From positions 1-18,646 of the forward strand of contig CADBNY010000011.1 in NCBI GenBank assembly GCA_902796215.1: DNA of 18,646 bases, given 5' to 3'. The notes under the pieces were generated by a model that ran no database searches, was not told where the DNA came from, and saw only the letters and a list, made by a program, of their open reading frames with translations. Of the stretch, positions 6,910 to 13,726 are shown piece after piece (the first letter of the stretch is position 1; each line of letters starts with the position of its first letter). The stretch is from an uncultured Erysipelotrichaceae bacterium. GTDB taxonomy: Bacteria > Bacillota_I > Bacilli_A > RF39 > UBA660. The position numbers and the translations under genes were made by a program.

Positions 6910-7758
6910 CTATTTTTCACTAAATATTTCATTTTCTTTTATTAGAGAAATTAGTTCTTCTTTTAAATGTCTATTTGATTCTTCCAAATTATCTGTTACT
7001 TCAAATGGTTTTCCAATACGAATTGTTAAATTTTTACTACGAAATTTGTATTCTCCTGTGATTGCATATGGAATAATATAAGAACCTGTTTTTTTCGCTA
7101 AAGATACAGCTCCAAATTTTAGTGGTAGTAAAATATTATTGTAATAATCTTCTTCTTGTATTCTTTTTTCTTTTATTAAATCTTTTATAAATTTTTCTGT
7201 ATCATAGAGATTGCTTGTAAATTCTTCTTTTGTTATTACTTTTTTTCCTTTTAGTTCTTCTAAATACTCAATTATAGATCTTTTATTTTTTTTTATTTTT
7301 TTATAAAAAGCTTTATATTTTTCTTTGTCTTTATAATATTCTTCATATAGTTTTCTTATTTTATCTTCTTTTAAAGCATTTCTTGTTCCTTCGGGAAATA
7401 ATCCTAGCGCTTCTTTGCTTTTTAATACTTCTATTGCTGATATCGTTGCCTGTTCATCTTTTTTGCTTCTATCAACGGGGATACATCCTGTTTGTTTAAA
7501 AAACCAAGAAAATTTTCCTTCTTTATATTTTTTATCAAAATATTCTTTTTTAGCCATGTAATGAATGCATCTTTTGGTTGAGATAATAATATTACATTGA
7601 TCCATTATATGAATGTGATTTCCAACTATAATTATTGATTTTTCTTTAGGAATATTTTCTTTCCCTATAATTTTTGGATTATACCAAAATTTATAAATTG
7701 GTCCTAGAATTGGTTTTGCTATTTTATATAAAATTGGAGTTTTCATTTTATCTGGCAT
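6910..7758 (-). CDS. PlsC-type acyltransferase with a charged insertion
   Basis: This 282-aa membrane-associated enzyme belongs to the lysophosphatidate acyltransferase family, which adds the second acyl chain in phosphatidate synthesis. GNHIHIMD carries the H48-x4-D53 catalytic motif, GCIPVDR at 91-97 is the second block and FPEGTR at 121-126 the third. In ordinary members, and in the paralogue encoded just upstream, a LPFKxGA segment follows within about 12 residues. Here it comes at 211-217 (LPLKFGA), after about 80 lysine- and glutamate-rich, probably helical residues. The final ITGEYKFRSKNLTIRIGKPF block is normal. The ATG lies 2 nt past the stop of the paralogue, with AAAGGA 12 nt upstream inside that gene, so both are one transcript. 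A specialised substrate or partner is possible; it may not be the main PlsC. Confidence 0.85.
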   Translation of the reverse strand: MPDKMKTPILYKIAKPILGPIYKFWYNPKIIGKENIPKEKSIIIVGNHIHIMDQCNIIISTKRCIHYMAKKEYFDKKYKEGKFSWFFKQTGCIPVDRSKKDEQATISAIEVLKSKEALGLFPEGTRNALKEDKIRKLYEEYYKDKEKYKAFYKKIKKNKRSIIEYLEELKGKKVITKEEFTSNLYDTEKFIKDLIKEKRIQEEDYYNNILLPLKFGAVSLAKKTGSYIIPYAITGEYKFRSKNLTIRIGKPFEVTDNLEESNRHLKEELISLIKENEIFSEK

Positions 7759-7760
7759 TT

Positions 7761-8345
7761 TTATTTTTGTTCCTTTCTTATTTTGTCTTCTACTAATTGC
7801 ATTAATTCTTGATTGGATTTTTCTAAATTTTCTGATATTTTTAATGGCTTTAAAAATTCTATTTTTATATTCTTTCTAAATAGTTTATATTTACCTGTAA
7901 TTACAAATGGTATTAAAGTTGCATTTGTTTCTTTTGTCATTTTTACTGCACCTATTTTAAATGGCATAATTAAATCATTAGTGCGATTAATAGTACCTTC
8001 TGGGAATATTCCTATACATAGACCTTGTTTTAAAGAGGTTATTGCTGTTTCTAAGGCTTTTTTATCGTGAATTTTACGATTTACTGGTATTGCTCCCATT
8101 CCTTTTGTAATAAAAGATATTGGTCCTTTAAATAGTTCTATTTTTGCTAAAAAATGGATTTGTCTTTTTACTATGGCTACTAACATAATAGGATCTAACC
8201 ATTTTGTATGATTTCCAGCTAGTATTATTGGTCCTTCTATTTCTAAATTTTCTTTTCCTATGATTGTTGGTCGATATAAAAGATGCACTAAAAAAAACAA
8301 TATTGGTTTTACTATTTTATAAAATAAAGTGTTTTTTATTTTCAT
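7761..8345 (-). CDS. plsC: 1-acyl-sn-glycerol-3-phosphate acyltransferase (PlsC family)
   Basis: This 194-aa protein is a normal-sized PlsC family member. A hydrophobic N-terminal segment (residues 8-24) probably attaches it to the membrane. The catalytic motif is NHTKWLD with H46 and D51; GMGAIPVNR is at 82-90, FPEGT at 114-118 and the fourth block PFVITGKYKLF near 147-157. It should transfer an acyl chain to lysophosphatidate to make phosphatidate. The ribosome binding site is weak (GAAAGAGAG about 8 nt upstream). It is the middle of a minus-strand series of racemase-like gene, this gene and the paralogue with insertion; the pair probably arose by tandem duplication. The symbol is given for the family; which of the two is the housekeeping enzyme is open. 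Confidence 0.85.
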   Translation of the reverse strand: MKIKNTLFYKIVKPILFFLVHLLYRPTIIGKENLEIEGPIILAGNHTKWLDPIMLVAIVKRQIHFLAKIELFKGPISFITKGMGAIPVNRKIHDKKALETAITSLKQGLCIGIFPEGTINRTNDLIMPFKIGAVKMTKETNATLIPFVITGKYKLFRKNIKIEFLKPLKISENLEKSNQELMQLVEDKIRKEQK

Positions 8346-8365
8346 GTTTAGCTCTCTTTCTTTTG

Positions 8366-8875
8366 TTATATTAATATACTTCGGATTCCTGTTTCTTTTG
8401 GATTTAATTTCTTTTCTTCAATTATTTTACTAATTTCTTCTAGCAATAAATCTGAAATAGTTATAATTTCATTTTTATAGTTTTTTTCTATTAGGTCTTT
8501 TATCCATAACATTTTAGGATTTTCTAATAGTATTTTTTCTTGCTTTAAGATATTGGCATTTTTTACTATTTCTTCAATCTTTTTTATATTTCCTTTTTCA
8601 ATTTCTTTACATATTATATCTTCTTCAAAGTGAAAACAATTTTTATTTATTTTTCTTTCTATTGATATAAAGTTTATTTCTTTATTTTTTTCTTTTATAT
8701 TTTCTTCTTCTTTAGGAAGAATGATAATTTTACATTTTTTTGATTTTAGTATTTTTATTTTTTCTTCTATTTTACCATTCATTTTACATAAATATATGTT
8801 TATGTTTGGATATTTTTTACTAATACGTTCTAATATACAGAAACCTTCTAATTCGTTACTTATAATTCCTATCAT
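8366..8875 (-). CDS. Possible degenerate Asp/Glu racemase-like protein
   Basis: This 169-aa protein has a start resembling the glutamate racemase N-terminus: MIGIISNELEGFCILERISKKYPNINIYLC parallels the usual IGVFDSGxGGLTVLxxIxxxLPxxxIIYxGD pattern when read in pieces. The aspartate of the DSG motif is replaced, and neither catalytic block (CNTxS, GCTHYP) is visible; the protein is about 100 residues shorter than MurI. The rest is very rich in K, E and I, with a segment ENPKMLWIKDLIEKNYKN. It may be a non-catalytic offshoot, or the likeness may be chance. AGAGGA lies 7 nt before the ATG. It stands between the YitT and PlsC genes on the same strand, with 54 nt to the first and 20 nt to the second. 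Confidence 0.6.
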   Translation of the reverse strand: MIGIISNELEGFCILERISKKYPNINIYLCKMNGKIEEKIKILKSKKCKIIILPKEEENIKEKNKEINFISIERKINKNCFHFEEDIICKEIEKGNIKKIEEIVKNANILKQEKILLENPKMLWIKDLIEKNYKNEIITISDLLLEEISKIIEEKKLNPKETGIRSILI

Positions 8876-8929
8876 ACTAAATTCCTCTTTTTTTATTTGT
8901 CGCTTTTACAATGACATTTGTAAGATCTT

Positions 8930-9808
8930 TTAGTGCAATTGCTTCATCTTAGTCTTTTTATTTGTACTTTTAATATGATTTCCTATAATATCAGATATAT
9001 CATTGATTGTAACAAAGGCACTTTCATCCATTTCTTCTACAATACGTTTTAATTCAAATATTTCCATTCTTGTTAAAACGCAATATAAAATTGCTTTTTC
9101 CCCACTTAATAAACCTTTTCCTTTTAGTGTTGTTGTCGTTCTTCCTAACTTTTTATAAATTTCTTCTGATAAGCTTGTTCCTTTGTCTGTTATAATCATG
9201 GCAGCTTTTGCTTTATCTATTCCATCGGCGACAAAGTCAATTACTTTGAAAGTTATAATATAGGTAAGAAGGGAATACATTGCTCTATTAAAACCAAATA
9301 TAAATCCGGCTATTGTGAAAACGATTAAGTTAAATAGTAAAACAATTTGTCCTACACTAAAATTTAATTTTTTACTAATTACTATTGCAACGCTTTCTGT
9401 TCCGTCTACACATCCACCATATCGAATAACTAGTCCTACGCCTATTCCTAAAAGTCCTCCTCCATATACTATTGCTAATAAATTTTCACTTGTGAATGAT
9501 TCAATATTTTTGAAAAAATCTAAAAATACTGAAAACATTATCATAGAATAGACTGTTCTAATGACAAACTGTTTTCCTAAATTTCGATAACCAATGTAGA
9601 CAAAAGGAATATTTAAAATAATAATTAAGAAACTTAGGGGTATTTTAAATACTTTATGAATAATAATTGATACTCCTGTTATTCCTCCATCTAATATTGT
9701 GTTGGGAATTAAGAAGCACTCTATTGCAAGAGCTGCTAATATACATCCCAATAAAATAACAATTAAGTCGAGAATTATTTTTGCATTTTTATTCCTTATT
9801 TTACTCAT
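8930..9808 (-). CDS. YitT family membrane protein (DUF161 + DUF2179)
   Basis: This 292-aa integral membrane protein is of unknown molecular function and common in Bacillota. It has about five to six hydrophobic segments in the first 200 residues, with the family's glycine-rich loops GGITGVSIII and RYGGCVDGTESVAIVIS. The C-terminal 80 residues form the soluble, PII-like DUF2179 domain (AAMIITDKG, GRTTTTLKGKG, ILYCVLTRMEIFELKRIV, AFVTINDISDIIG). I chose the ATG at 9808, which follows AGGTGG by 4 nt, rather than the frame's earlier ATG, which would place the start inside the promoter. A near-consensus promoter lies directly upstream. It probably heads the transcript that continues through the racemase-like and PlsC genes to the terminator at 6869-6897. 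Confidence 0.9.
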   Translation of the reverse strand: MSKIRNKNAKIILDLIVILLGCILAALAIECFLIPNTILDGGITGVSIIIHKVFKIPLSFLIIILNIPFVYIGYRNLGKQFVIRTVYSMIMFSVFLDFFKNIESFTSENLLAIVYGGGLLGIGVGLVIRYGGCVDGTESVAIVISKKLNFSVGQIVLLFNLIVFTIAGFIFGFNRAMYSLLTYIITFKVIDFVADGIDKAKAAMIITDKGTSLSEEIYKKLGRTTTTLKGKGLLSGEKAILYCVLTRMEIFELKRIVEEMDESAFVTINDISDIIGNHIKSTNKKTKMKQLH

Positions 9809-9824
9809 ATTACCACCTATTTTT

Positions 9825-9853
9825 ATTATAATGTATTTTCTTTCTCTTTTCAA
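9825..9853 (-). promoter_or_regulatory. Promoter of the yitT-plsC transcript
   Basis: Minus-strand TTGAAA, exactly 17 nt and TATAAT form a strong sigma-A-type promoter. AGGTGG follows 7 nt after the -10. It lies between the terminator of the histidine kinase gene and the YitT start. Confidence 0.65.
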
Positions 9854-9854
9854 A

Positions 9855-9880
9855 TAAAAAGAAGCACTATTTATGTGCTT
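9855..9880 (-). terminator. Terminator of the two-component operon
   Basis: On the minus strand AAGCAC and GTGCTT form a stem whose loop contains the TAG stop of the histidine kinase gene; CTTTTTATTT follows. Adjacent bases can extend the stem with one bulge. Confidence 0.6.
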
Positions 9881-11147
9881 TCTTTTGATTTGTTATAATA
9901 AATGAAACTCCTTTTTTTTCATTTTTTATTGTAATATCATAGCCCATAATATTTAATGTCTTTTTTACAATGGATAATCCTAATCCAAATTCTCCTTTTA
10001 TGCCTTTTCTGAACGGGGTAAAAATTACTTCTAAAAAATCATTATCAATTGAATCTCCATCGTTATATAATATAAGTTTATTTGATTTTGCAGTTATTTT
10101 AATTGTATTTTCGGCATATCTCATGAAATTACTTAAAATATTATCTAAAATTGTTTCCCAATTTTCTGTTGATCCATAATATTTTGCTTTTTTATCATAA
10201 AATATTTCAAATTTTATATTTTTTCTATGAAATTTAAACTTATTTACTTCATCGTGTATTATTTTTTCCATATCTACTTGTTCTTTTGTGGTTTTGGTAT
10301 TTTTTAAATAGTCAAGTTTATTTAAGTAAAGAAGAGAGTGTACTTTTTGTTCTAATTTTTCGGTTTGATTTTTAATAACTTCGAAAGCTGTATCTTTTTC
10401 TTCTATCCCGTCTTCTACAGCCTCTATATATGACTCAATTACAGTTAATGGGGTTTTAAAATCGTGTGAGATATTTTGATACATTTGATTTCGATATTTT
10501 TCTTGACTTACAAGTGAGATACGCATATCTTCTAGCGCTAAGGCTAGAGAACGAATTTCATCATCTATTATGAAATCTATTTTGTGATTATAATCTGGGT
10601 TATCAATATTATCAATTTTGTTTTTTAATTTTTCTATCTTTCTTACTACTAATGAGGACCAATATACAAGCATTAATCCTATCAATAGAAATGTTGCTAG
10701 TAGCGAGGGGAAGATGGCACTAATAATTGCTGTTTTGGTTCTACCTATGTAGTTGTCATTTGCAATGGCTATTTTTGTTATTTGTGCATTTGTTAATTTA
10801 TAGTAGTAGTAATATTTATGATTATATAGAAATTTACCATAGCTTTTTTTTGCTTTTTTTATTATTCCATTTACTTTATTATAATTTATAACTTTTTCTA
10901 TATTTGGACTTGTAACTATGTTATCATCAGATATGTAAATGTATGCTATTTCGGTATTTAATAATTTATTATCTACATCATTGTCATATATTTTTAGTGG
11001 TTCACTTAGATAACTGTATATATTTTGTTCTGCTACAGGGATTAGCATTCTGGGTAAAACAACACCTAAAGATATAAATAGTAAGATAAAGGCAATTCCA
11101 ACAACAAGTAATAATTGTTTACTTAGACTATTTTTCTTTATATTCAT
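9867..11147 (-). CDS. cssS: Sensor histidine kinase, CssS-like
   Basis: This 426-aa membrane kinase has TM1 at about 11-31, an extracytoplasmic sensor of about 105 residues, TM2 at about 140-164, a HAMP-like linker, then HisKA with H228 in QNISHDFKTPLTV and an ATPase domain with ILDNILSNFMRYAEN (N340), NDGDSI and GEFGLGLSIVKK. Several stretches closely match what I recall of Bacillus CssS: KLEQKVHSLLYLNKLDYL, RYAENTIKI and PFRKGIKGEFGLGLSIVK. CssS senses secretion or misfolding stress at the membrane and phosphorylates CssR. The sensor part is not alignable by eye, so the stimulus may differ. Its ATG overlaps the regulator's stop in an ATGA, indicating coupled translation. No htrA gene, the usual target, lies in the window. 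Confidence 0.88.
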   Translation of the reverse strand: MNIKKNSLSKQLLLVVGIAFILLFISLGVVLPRMLIPVAEQNIYSYLSEPLKIYDNDVDNKLLNTEIAYIYISDDNIVTSPNIEKVINYNKVNGIIKKAKKSYGKFLYNHKYYYYYKLTNAQITKIAIANDNYIGRTKTAIISAIFPSLLATFLLIGLMLVYWSSLVVRKIEKLKNKIDNIDNPDYNHKIDFIIDDEIRSLALALEDMRISLVSQEKYRNQMYQNISHDFKTPLTVIESYIEAVEDGIEEKDTAFEVIKNQTEKLEQKVHSLLYLNKLDYLKNTKTTKEQVDMEKIIHDEVNKFKFHRKNIKFEIFYDKKAKYYGSTENWETILDNILSNFMRYAENTIKITAKSNKLILYNDGDSIDNDFLEVIFTPFRKGIKGEFGLGLSIVKKTLNIMGYDITIKNEKKGVSFIITNQKKAHK

Positions 11148-11806
11148 GATAGTCGATATCCATATCCATAAATTGCATCTATTTTTAATTTTGGTAGTCT
11201 TTTTCTTACTCGGCGTACTAAATCATCTACTACTCTATCTGTTCCAAAATAATCGTTTCCCCAAACACTGGTTAATATTTCTTCCCTTGAAAAGCATTTA
11301 TCTTTATTTTTTATAAAGAGTAATACTAAGTCAAATTCTAATGTTGTTAATTTTATTTCTTTTCCTTGTTGTTTTACAATTCTTTTGTCTAAATCTATTG
11401 CATAGTCTTCGTAGTTTATTATATTTTCCTCTGTTTTGTCTTTATATACTCTTTTTATTATATTATTTACTCTTAATACTAATTCTTTACTTGAATATGG
11501 CTTTGTCATGTAATCATCACTTCCTAGTTCCAAACCAAATATCCTATCAATTTCTTGATCTCTTGCTGATGTAAAAATCACTGGAACATTTTTATCGTTT
11601 TTTCGAATTTCTTGGATTACATTATAGCCACTAACATCATCTCCTAACATAATATCTAAGATCCATAAATCTACTTTCTGTCCAATATACTCTATAGCTT
11701 TTTTTCCTGTTTTAAAGCAAATAACTTTATAACCCGCTTTTTCTAAATATAGTTTCTCAATATTTAATAAAGCTTCTTCATCTTCTACTAAACATATTGT
11801 ATACAT
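11144..11806 (-). CDS. cssR: OmpR-family response regulator, CssR-like
   Basis: This 220-aa regulator has an N-terminal receiver with the acidic pair E8-D9, phospho-acceptor D51 in WILDIML, T79 and K102 (YMTKPYS). A C-terminal winged helix begins near residue 125, with LTTLEFDLVLLFIKNK and the recognition part SREEILTSVWGNDYFGTDRVVDDLVRRVRKRLP. The last stretch is nearly identical to what I recall of Bacillus CssR, which supports the name; transfer of its targets (htrA-type protease genes) is inference. I chose the ATG at 11806 with AGGTGG 6 nt upstream; the GTG nine bases earlier overlaps that site. It is preceded by a very C-poor leader, a candidate promoter and a tandem repeat that could be its own binding site. 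Confidence 0.9.
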   Translation of the reverse strand: MYTICLVEDEEALLNIEKLYLEKAGYKVICFKTGKKAIEYIGQKVDLWILDIMLGDDVSGYNVIQEIRKNDKNVPVIFTSARDQEIDRIFGLELGSDDYMTKPYSSKELVLRVNNIIKRVYKDKTEENIINYEDYAIDLDKRIVKQQGKEIKLTTLEFDLVLLFIKNKDKCFSREEILTSVWGNDYFGTDRVVDDLVRRVRKRLPKLKIDAIYGYGYRLS

Positions 11807-12014
11807 AAATACCACCTACCCCTAGTATACTACTTTTTTTAATTATTCTCTATTATCATTCCTCCCTATTTATTCTTTTATTATTTTTTCTTTATTTTTT
11901 ATCTTATACTAATTCCTCCTCTTTTCTATTATTTTTTTCTCTATTATCATTTTTATTATACTTCCATTATTTTATATTTTTATCTTTGTTAATCTATAAT
12001 TATCCCTCCTTTTC
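11807..12014 (-). promoter_or_regulatory. Cytosine-depleted leader of the two-component operon
   Basis: The plus strand has no G from 11826 to 11987 and only one between 11826 and 12028, so an mRNA from the promoter at 12015-12043 would be almost C-free until just before its start codon. It contains several Shine-Dalgarno-like purine runs (AAAAGGAGGG near 12003, AGAGGAGGAA near 11913, AGGGAGGAA near 11860) that are not followed by real genes, and the 14-mer ATGATAATAGAGAA occurs twice. A palindrome TAGTATACTA (11823-11832) with a -10-like TATACT stands close to the start and could be a second promoter. Confidence 0.45.
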
Positions 12015-12043
12015 AATATCATCATATCGCTAAATTATGTCAG
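12015..12043 (-). promoter_or_regulatory. Candidate promoter of the two-component operon
   Basis: Minus-strand CTGACA (5 of 6), a 17-nt spacer and GATATT (4 of 6) are positioned so that the C-poor leader begins at the expected transcription start. TATGAT just upstream in the spacer is an alternative -10. Confidence 0.4.
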
Positions 12044-12054
12044 AATTATCTAAA

Positions 12055-12074
12055 AATTGTGGGAAATTGTGGGA
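12055..12074. repeat. Perfect tandem 10-bp repeat, candidate response-regulator operator
   Basis: AATTGTGGGA occurs twice head to tail without a spacer (TCCCACAATT twice on the minus strand). The repeats end 12 bp upstream of the candidate -35 of the two-component operon. OmpR-family regulators typically bind direct repeats about one helical turn apart, so autoregulation by the CssR-like protein is plausible. Confidence 0.5.
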
Positions 12075-12087
12075 TTTTAATTTGATA

Positions 12088-12125
12088 ATAAAAAAGACAT
12101 CAAGCAAATCTTACTTTTAGTCTTT
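12088..12125 (-). terminator. Rho-independent terminator of the ylbL operon
   Basis: On the minus strand AAAGAC and GTCTTT pair, with an inner AAGTAA/TTGCTT stem that has one wobble; TTTTTTATT follows. It lies about 65 nt after the stop of the acetyltransferase gene and just upstream of the tandem repeat. Confidence 0.6.
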
Positions 12126-12188
12126 AATTTAATAATACAAATTTGTATTTTATATAGTTCTTTACCAATTATTTTATATTTTATTTTA

Positions 12189-12896
12189 TTATCTTTTATG
12201 CTTATTAATAGTTTCTTCTGCTTTTTCTTTAGCAAATAGGATATTTTCATCAGGTAATTTATAAACTCCATTAGCAGGTCTTGTTCCTTGCATAGGTAGT
12301 AGAATCTTGTCTTTGACTTTCAAGTTTTCTCCGCTTGTGGCAATTCTATAATTATCTTCTCTATATATTTTGCTGTTTCTAAAAATTCTTTCATCATTTG
12401 GAGTTTTAAACAATAATAGTTTTTCTCCTCTTAACTTATCTACTTCTTCACAAATATATACTATGTCAGATCTCGTATCGTAGAAACTTGGGTCTGAGAT
12501 TTCAAATCCATATTTTTTTAACATATATAAAATGAAAGGTTTTTTTTGTTCTAGATTCGTGCCTAATTTAGTATAACCATTTTGGATACTGATTTTTATC
12601 CAATTGGCTATAAGAAATGTTGCTATACCTAAATGTCTATATTCTTCTCTTACCTTACATCCAATAAAGTTGCTAGTTTTAGTATCAGGATCAACATAAA
12701 AATAAAGATATCCTTGTCTAACACTTTTATTATTTATAATTGAAACTATTGAAAGAACATATTGTGGTTTTTGTTGTTTATTTTGGTTATAATCTTTTCC
12801 TCTTTTTACAAATAGTATCTGTTTAAAATCTCCCGATATATATTTATCATCACAAGACTGAAACTCATTTGGATTTATACTTTCTATGTCAATCAT
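12189..12896 (-). CDS. GNAT acetyltransferase with unknown C-terminal extension
   Basis: This 235-aa protein has a GNAT core at about residues 20-150. CKVREEYRHLGIATFLIANWIK contains the acetyl-CoA pyrophosphate loop R87-H-L-G90-I-A preceded by the beta-4 strand, and the usual late pattern FILYMLKKYGFE follows near 120-132. The acceptor substrate cannot be told. Residues from about 150 to 235 (DKLRGEKLLLFKTPNDERIF, LLPMQGTRPANGVYKLP) are not part of a normal GNAT domain and I do not recognise them. AAAAGGAG lies 5 nt before the ATG. It follows the membrane-protein gene by 49 nt and is the last gene of the ylbL operon, ending at the terminator near 12100. Confidence 0.82.
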   Translation of the reverse strand: MIDIESINPNEFQSCDDKYISGDFKQILFVKRGKDYNQNKQQKPQYVLSIVSIINNKSVRQGYLYFYVDPDTKTSNFIGCKVREEYRHLGIATFLIANWIKISIQNGYTKLGTNLEQKKPFILYMLKKYGFEISDPSFYDTRSDIVYICEEVDKLRGEKLLLFKTPNDERIFRNSKIYREDNYRIATSGENLKVKDKILLPMQGTRPANGVYKLPDENILFAKEKAEETINKHKR

Positions 12897-12945
12897 TTTT
12901 ACTCCTTTTGCTTTTTAGTTTTCTAAAAATTATGTTATAAATATG

Positions 12946-13725
12946 CTATTTATATAAATTATGTAAATCTGTTCCTGATTTATCTTCGTTTTTTGCTTCT
13001 TCTTCTTGTTTTAGTACTTCATCTGTTTTTGTTTTCTTTACTTCTTTTACTGGTGGAGGGTTTTTCTTTAATTCTTCTTCTCTTTCTTTTTGTAATTTTT
13101 TATTATATTTTTTATATCCTCTTCGAATACTATTTCCATCTGTATTTTGATAAGCCGTAGTAAATAGGACTTTATATAAGAATAGTATAATTAAAATGGT
13201 TCCAATAACTACTAGAATTTGAAGAAGAAATTCTGTTTTACTATCTAGTGTTGTATTTTTTGCCATACCTATTTCTTTTACTGTTTGTCCGACAAATTCT
13301 CCAACTCCTGATGTTCGACAGTTGATGTTATCTCCTAAAATAGCAATATACTTTACATCTTCTAATTTTATATCATCTGGTAAATCTTCTGTTACTACTT
13401 TTATGCTTAATGTTTTTTCCTCTTTACTTCTTAAAGTTTCTTCTTTAGTGCAATAATTGATGATACTTAGATTTCTTTTATTATTTCCAAATAGACCTAT
13501 ACTAATACTGATTGGTAATTCTTTATCTGTTAAGTTCTTAATTCCATTAAAATCAATAGAGTGGCTAGATTCATTATAATAAAAATCTTTATAACTAAAA
13601 TTGTTTGTTACAATAGTAGTTTCTGTATTTAATGGAATTAGTTCCCTTAAATTGTAATTAGCAGCATTTGCTTTATTTGTTATTAATACTATGGTTATTA
13701 TTAATATTTTTAATACTTTTTTCAT
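12946..13725 (-). CDS. Signal-peptide, single-pass membrane protein of unknown function
   Basis: This 259-aa protein begins with a Sec signal (MKKVLKILIITIVLITNKANA, probable cleavage after A21). An outer domain of about 140 residues follows, with strand-like patterns and two cysteines (C92, C136) that could form a disulfide. One membrane helix is seen at about 166-187, then a cytoplasmic tail of about 70 residues, very rich in K and E and with a PPP turn. I do not recognise a family; the outer part (ISISIGLFGNNKRNLS, LPDDIKLEDVKYIAIL) looks like an immunoglobulin-like beta sandwich. Its ATG is 1 nt past the ylbL stop, with AAGGAAAAAG inside ylbL, so the two are tightly co-expressed. It may be a substrate, adaptor or partner of the YlbL protease; this is inference from position. 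Confidence 0.8.
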   Translation of the reverse strand: MKKVLKILIITIVLITNKANAANYNLRELIPLNTETTIVTNNFSYKDFYYNESSHSIDFNGIKNLTDKELPISISIGLFGNNKRNLSIINYCTKEETLRSKEEKTLSIKVVTEDLPDDIKLEDVKYIAILGDNINCRTSGVGEFVGQTVKEIGMAKNTTLDSKTEFLLQILVVIGTILIILFLYKVLFTTAYQNTDGNSIRRGYKKYNKKLQKEREEELKKNPPPVKEVKKTKTDEVLKQEEEAKNEDKSGTDLHNLYK

Positions 13726-13726
13726 T

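Noticed and set aside
8721..8933. Plus-strand hydrophobic frames antisense to minus-strand genes (also 11341-11574, 13762-13980, 14102-14296)
   Set aside because: Lys- and Glu-rich minus-strand genes in AT-rich DNA read as Phe/Leu/Ile on the other strand; none has a ribosome binding site or family motif.
12134..12149. 16-bp perfect palindrome AATACAAATTTGTATT after the acetyltransferase gene
   Set aside because: It lacks a T tract and any promoter overlap; in such AT-rich DNA a palindrome of this composition can arise by chance.
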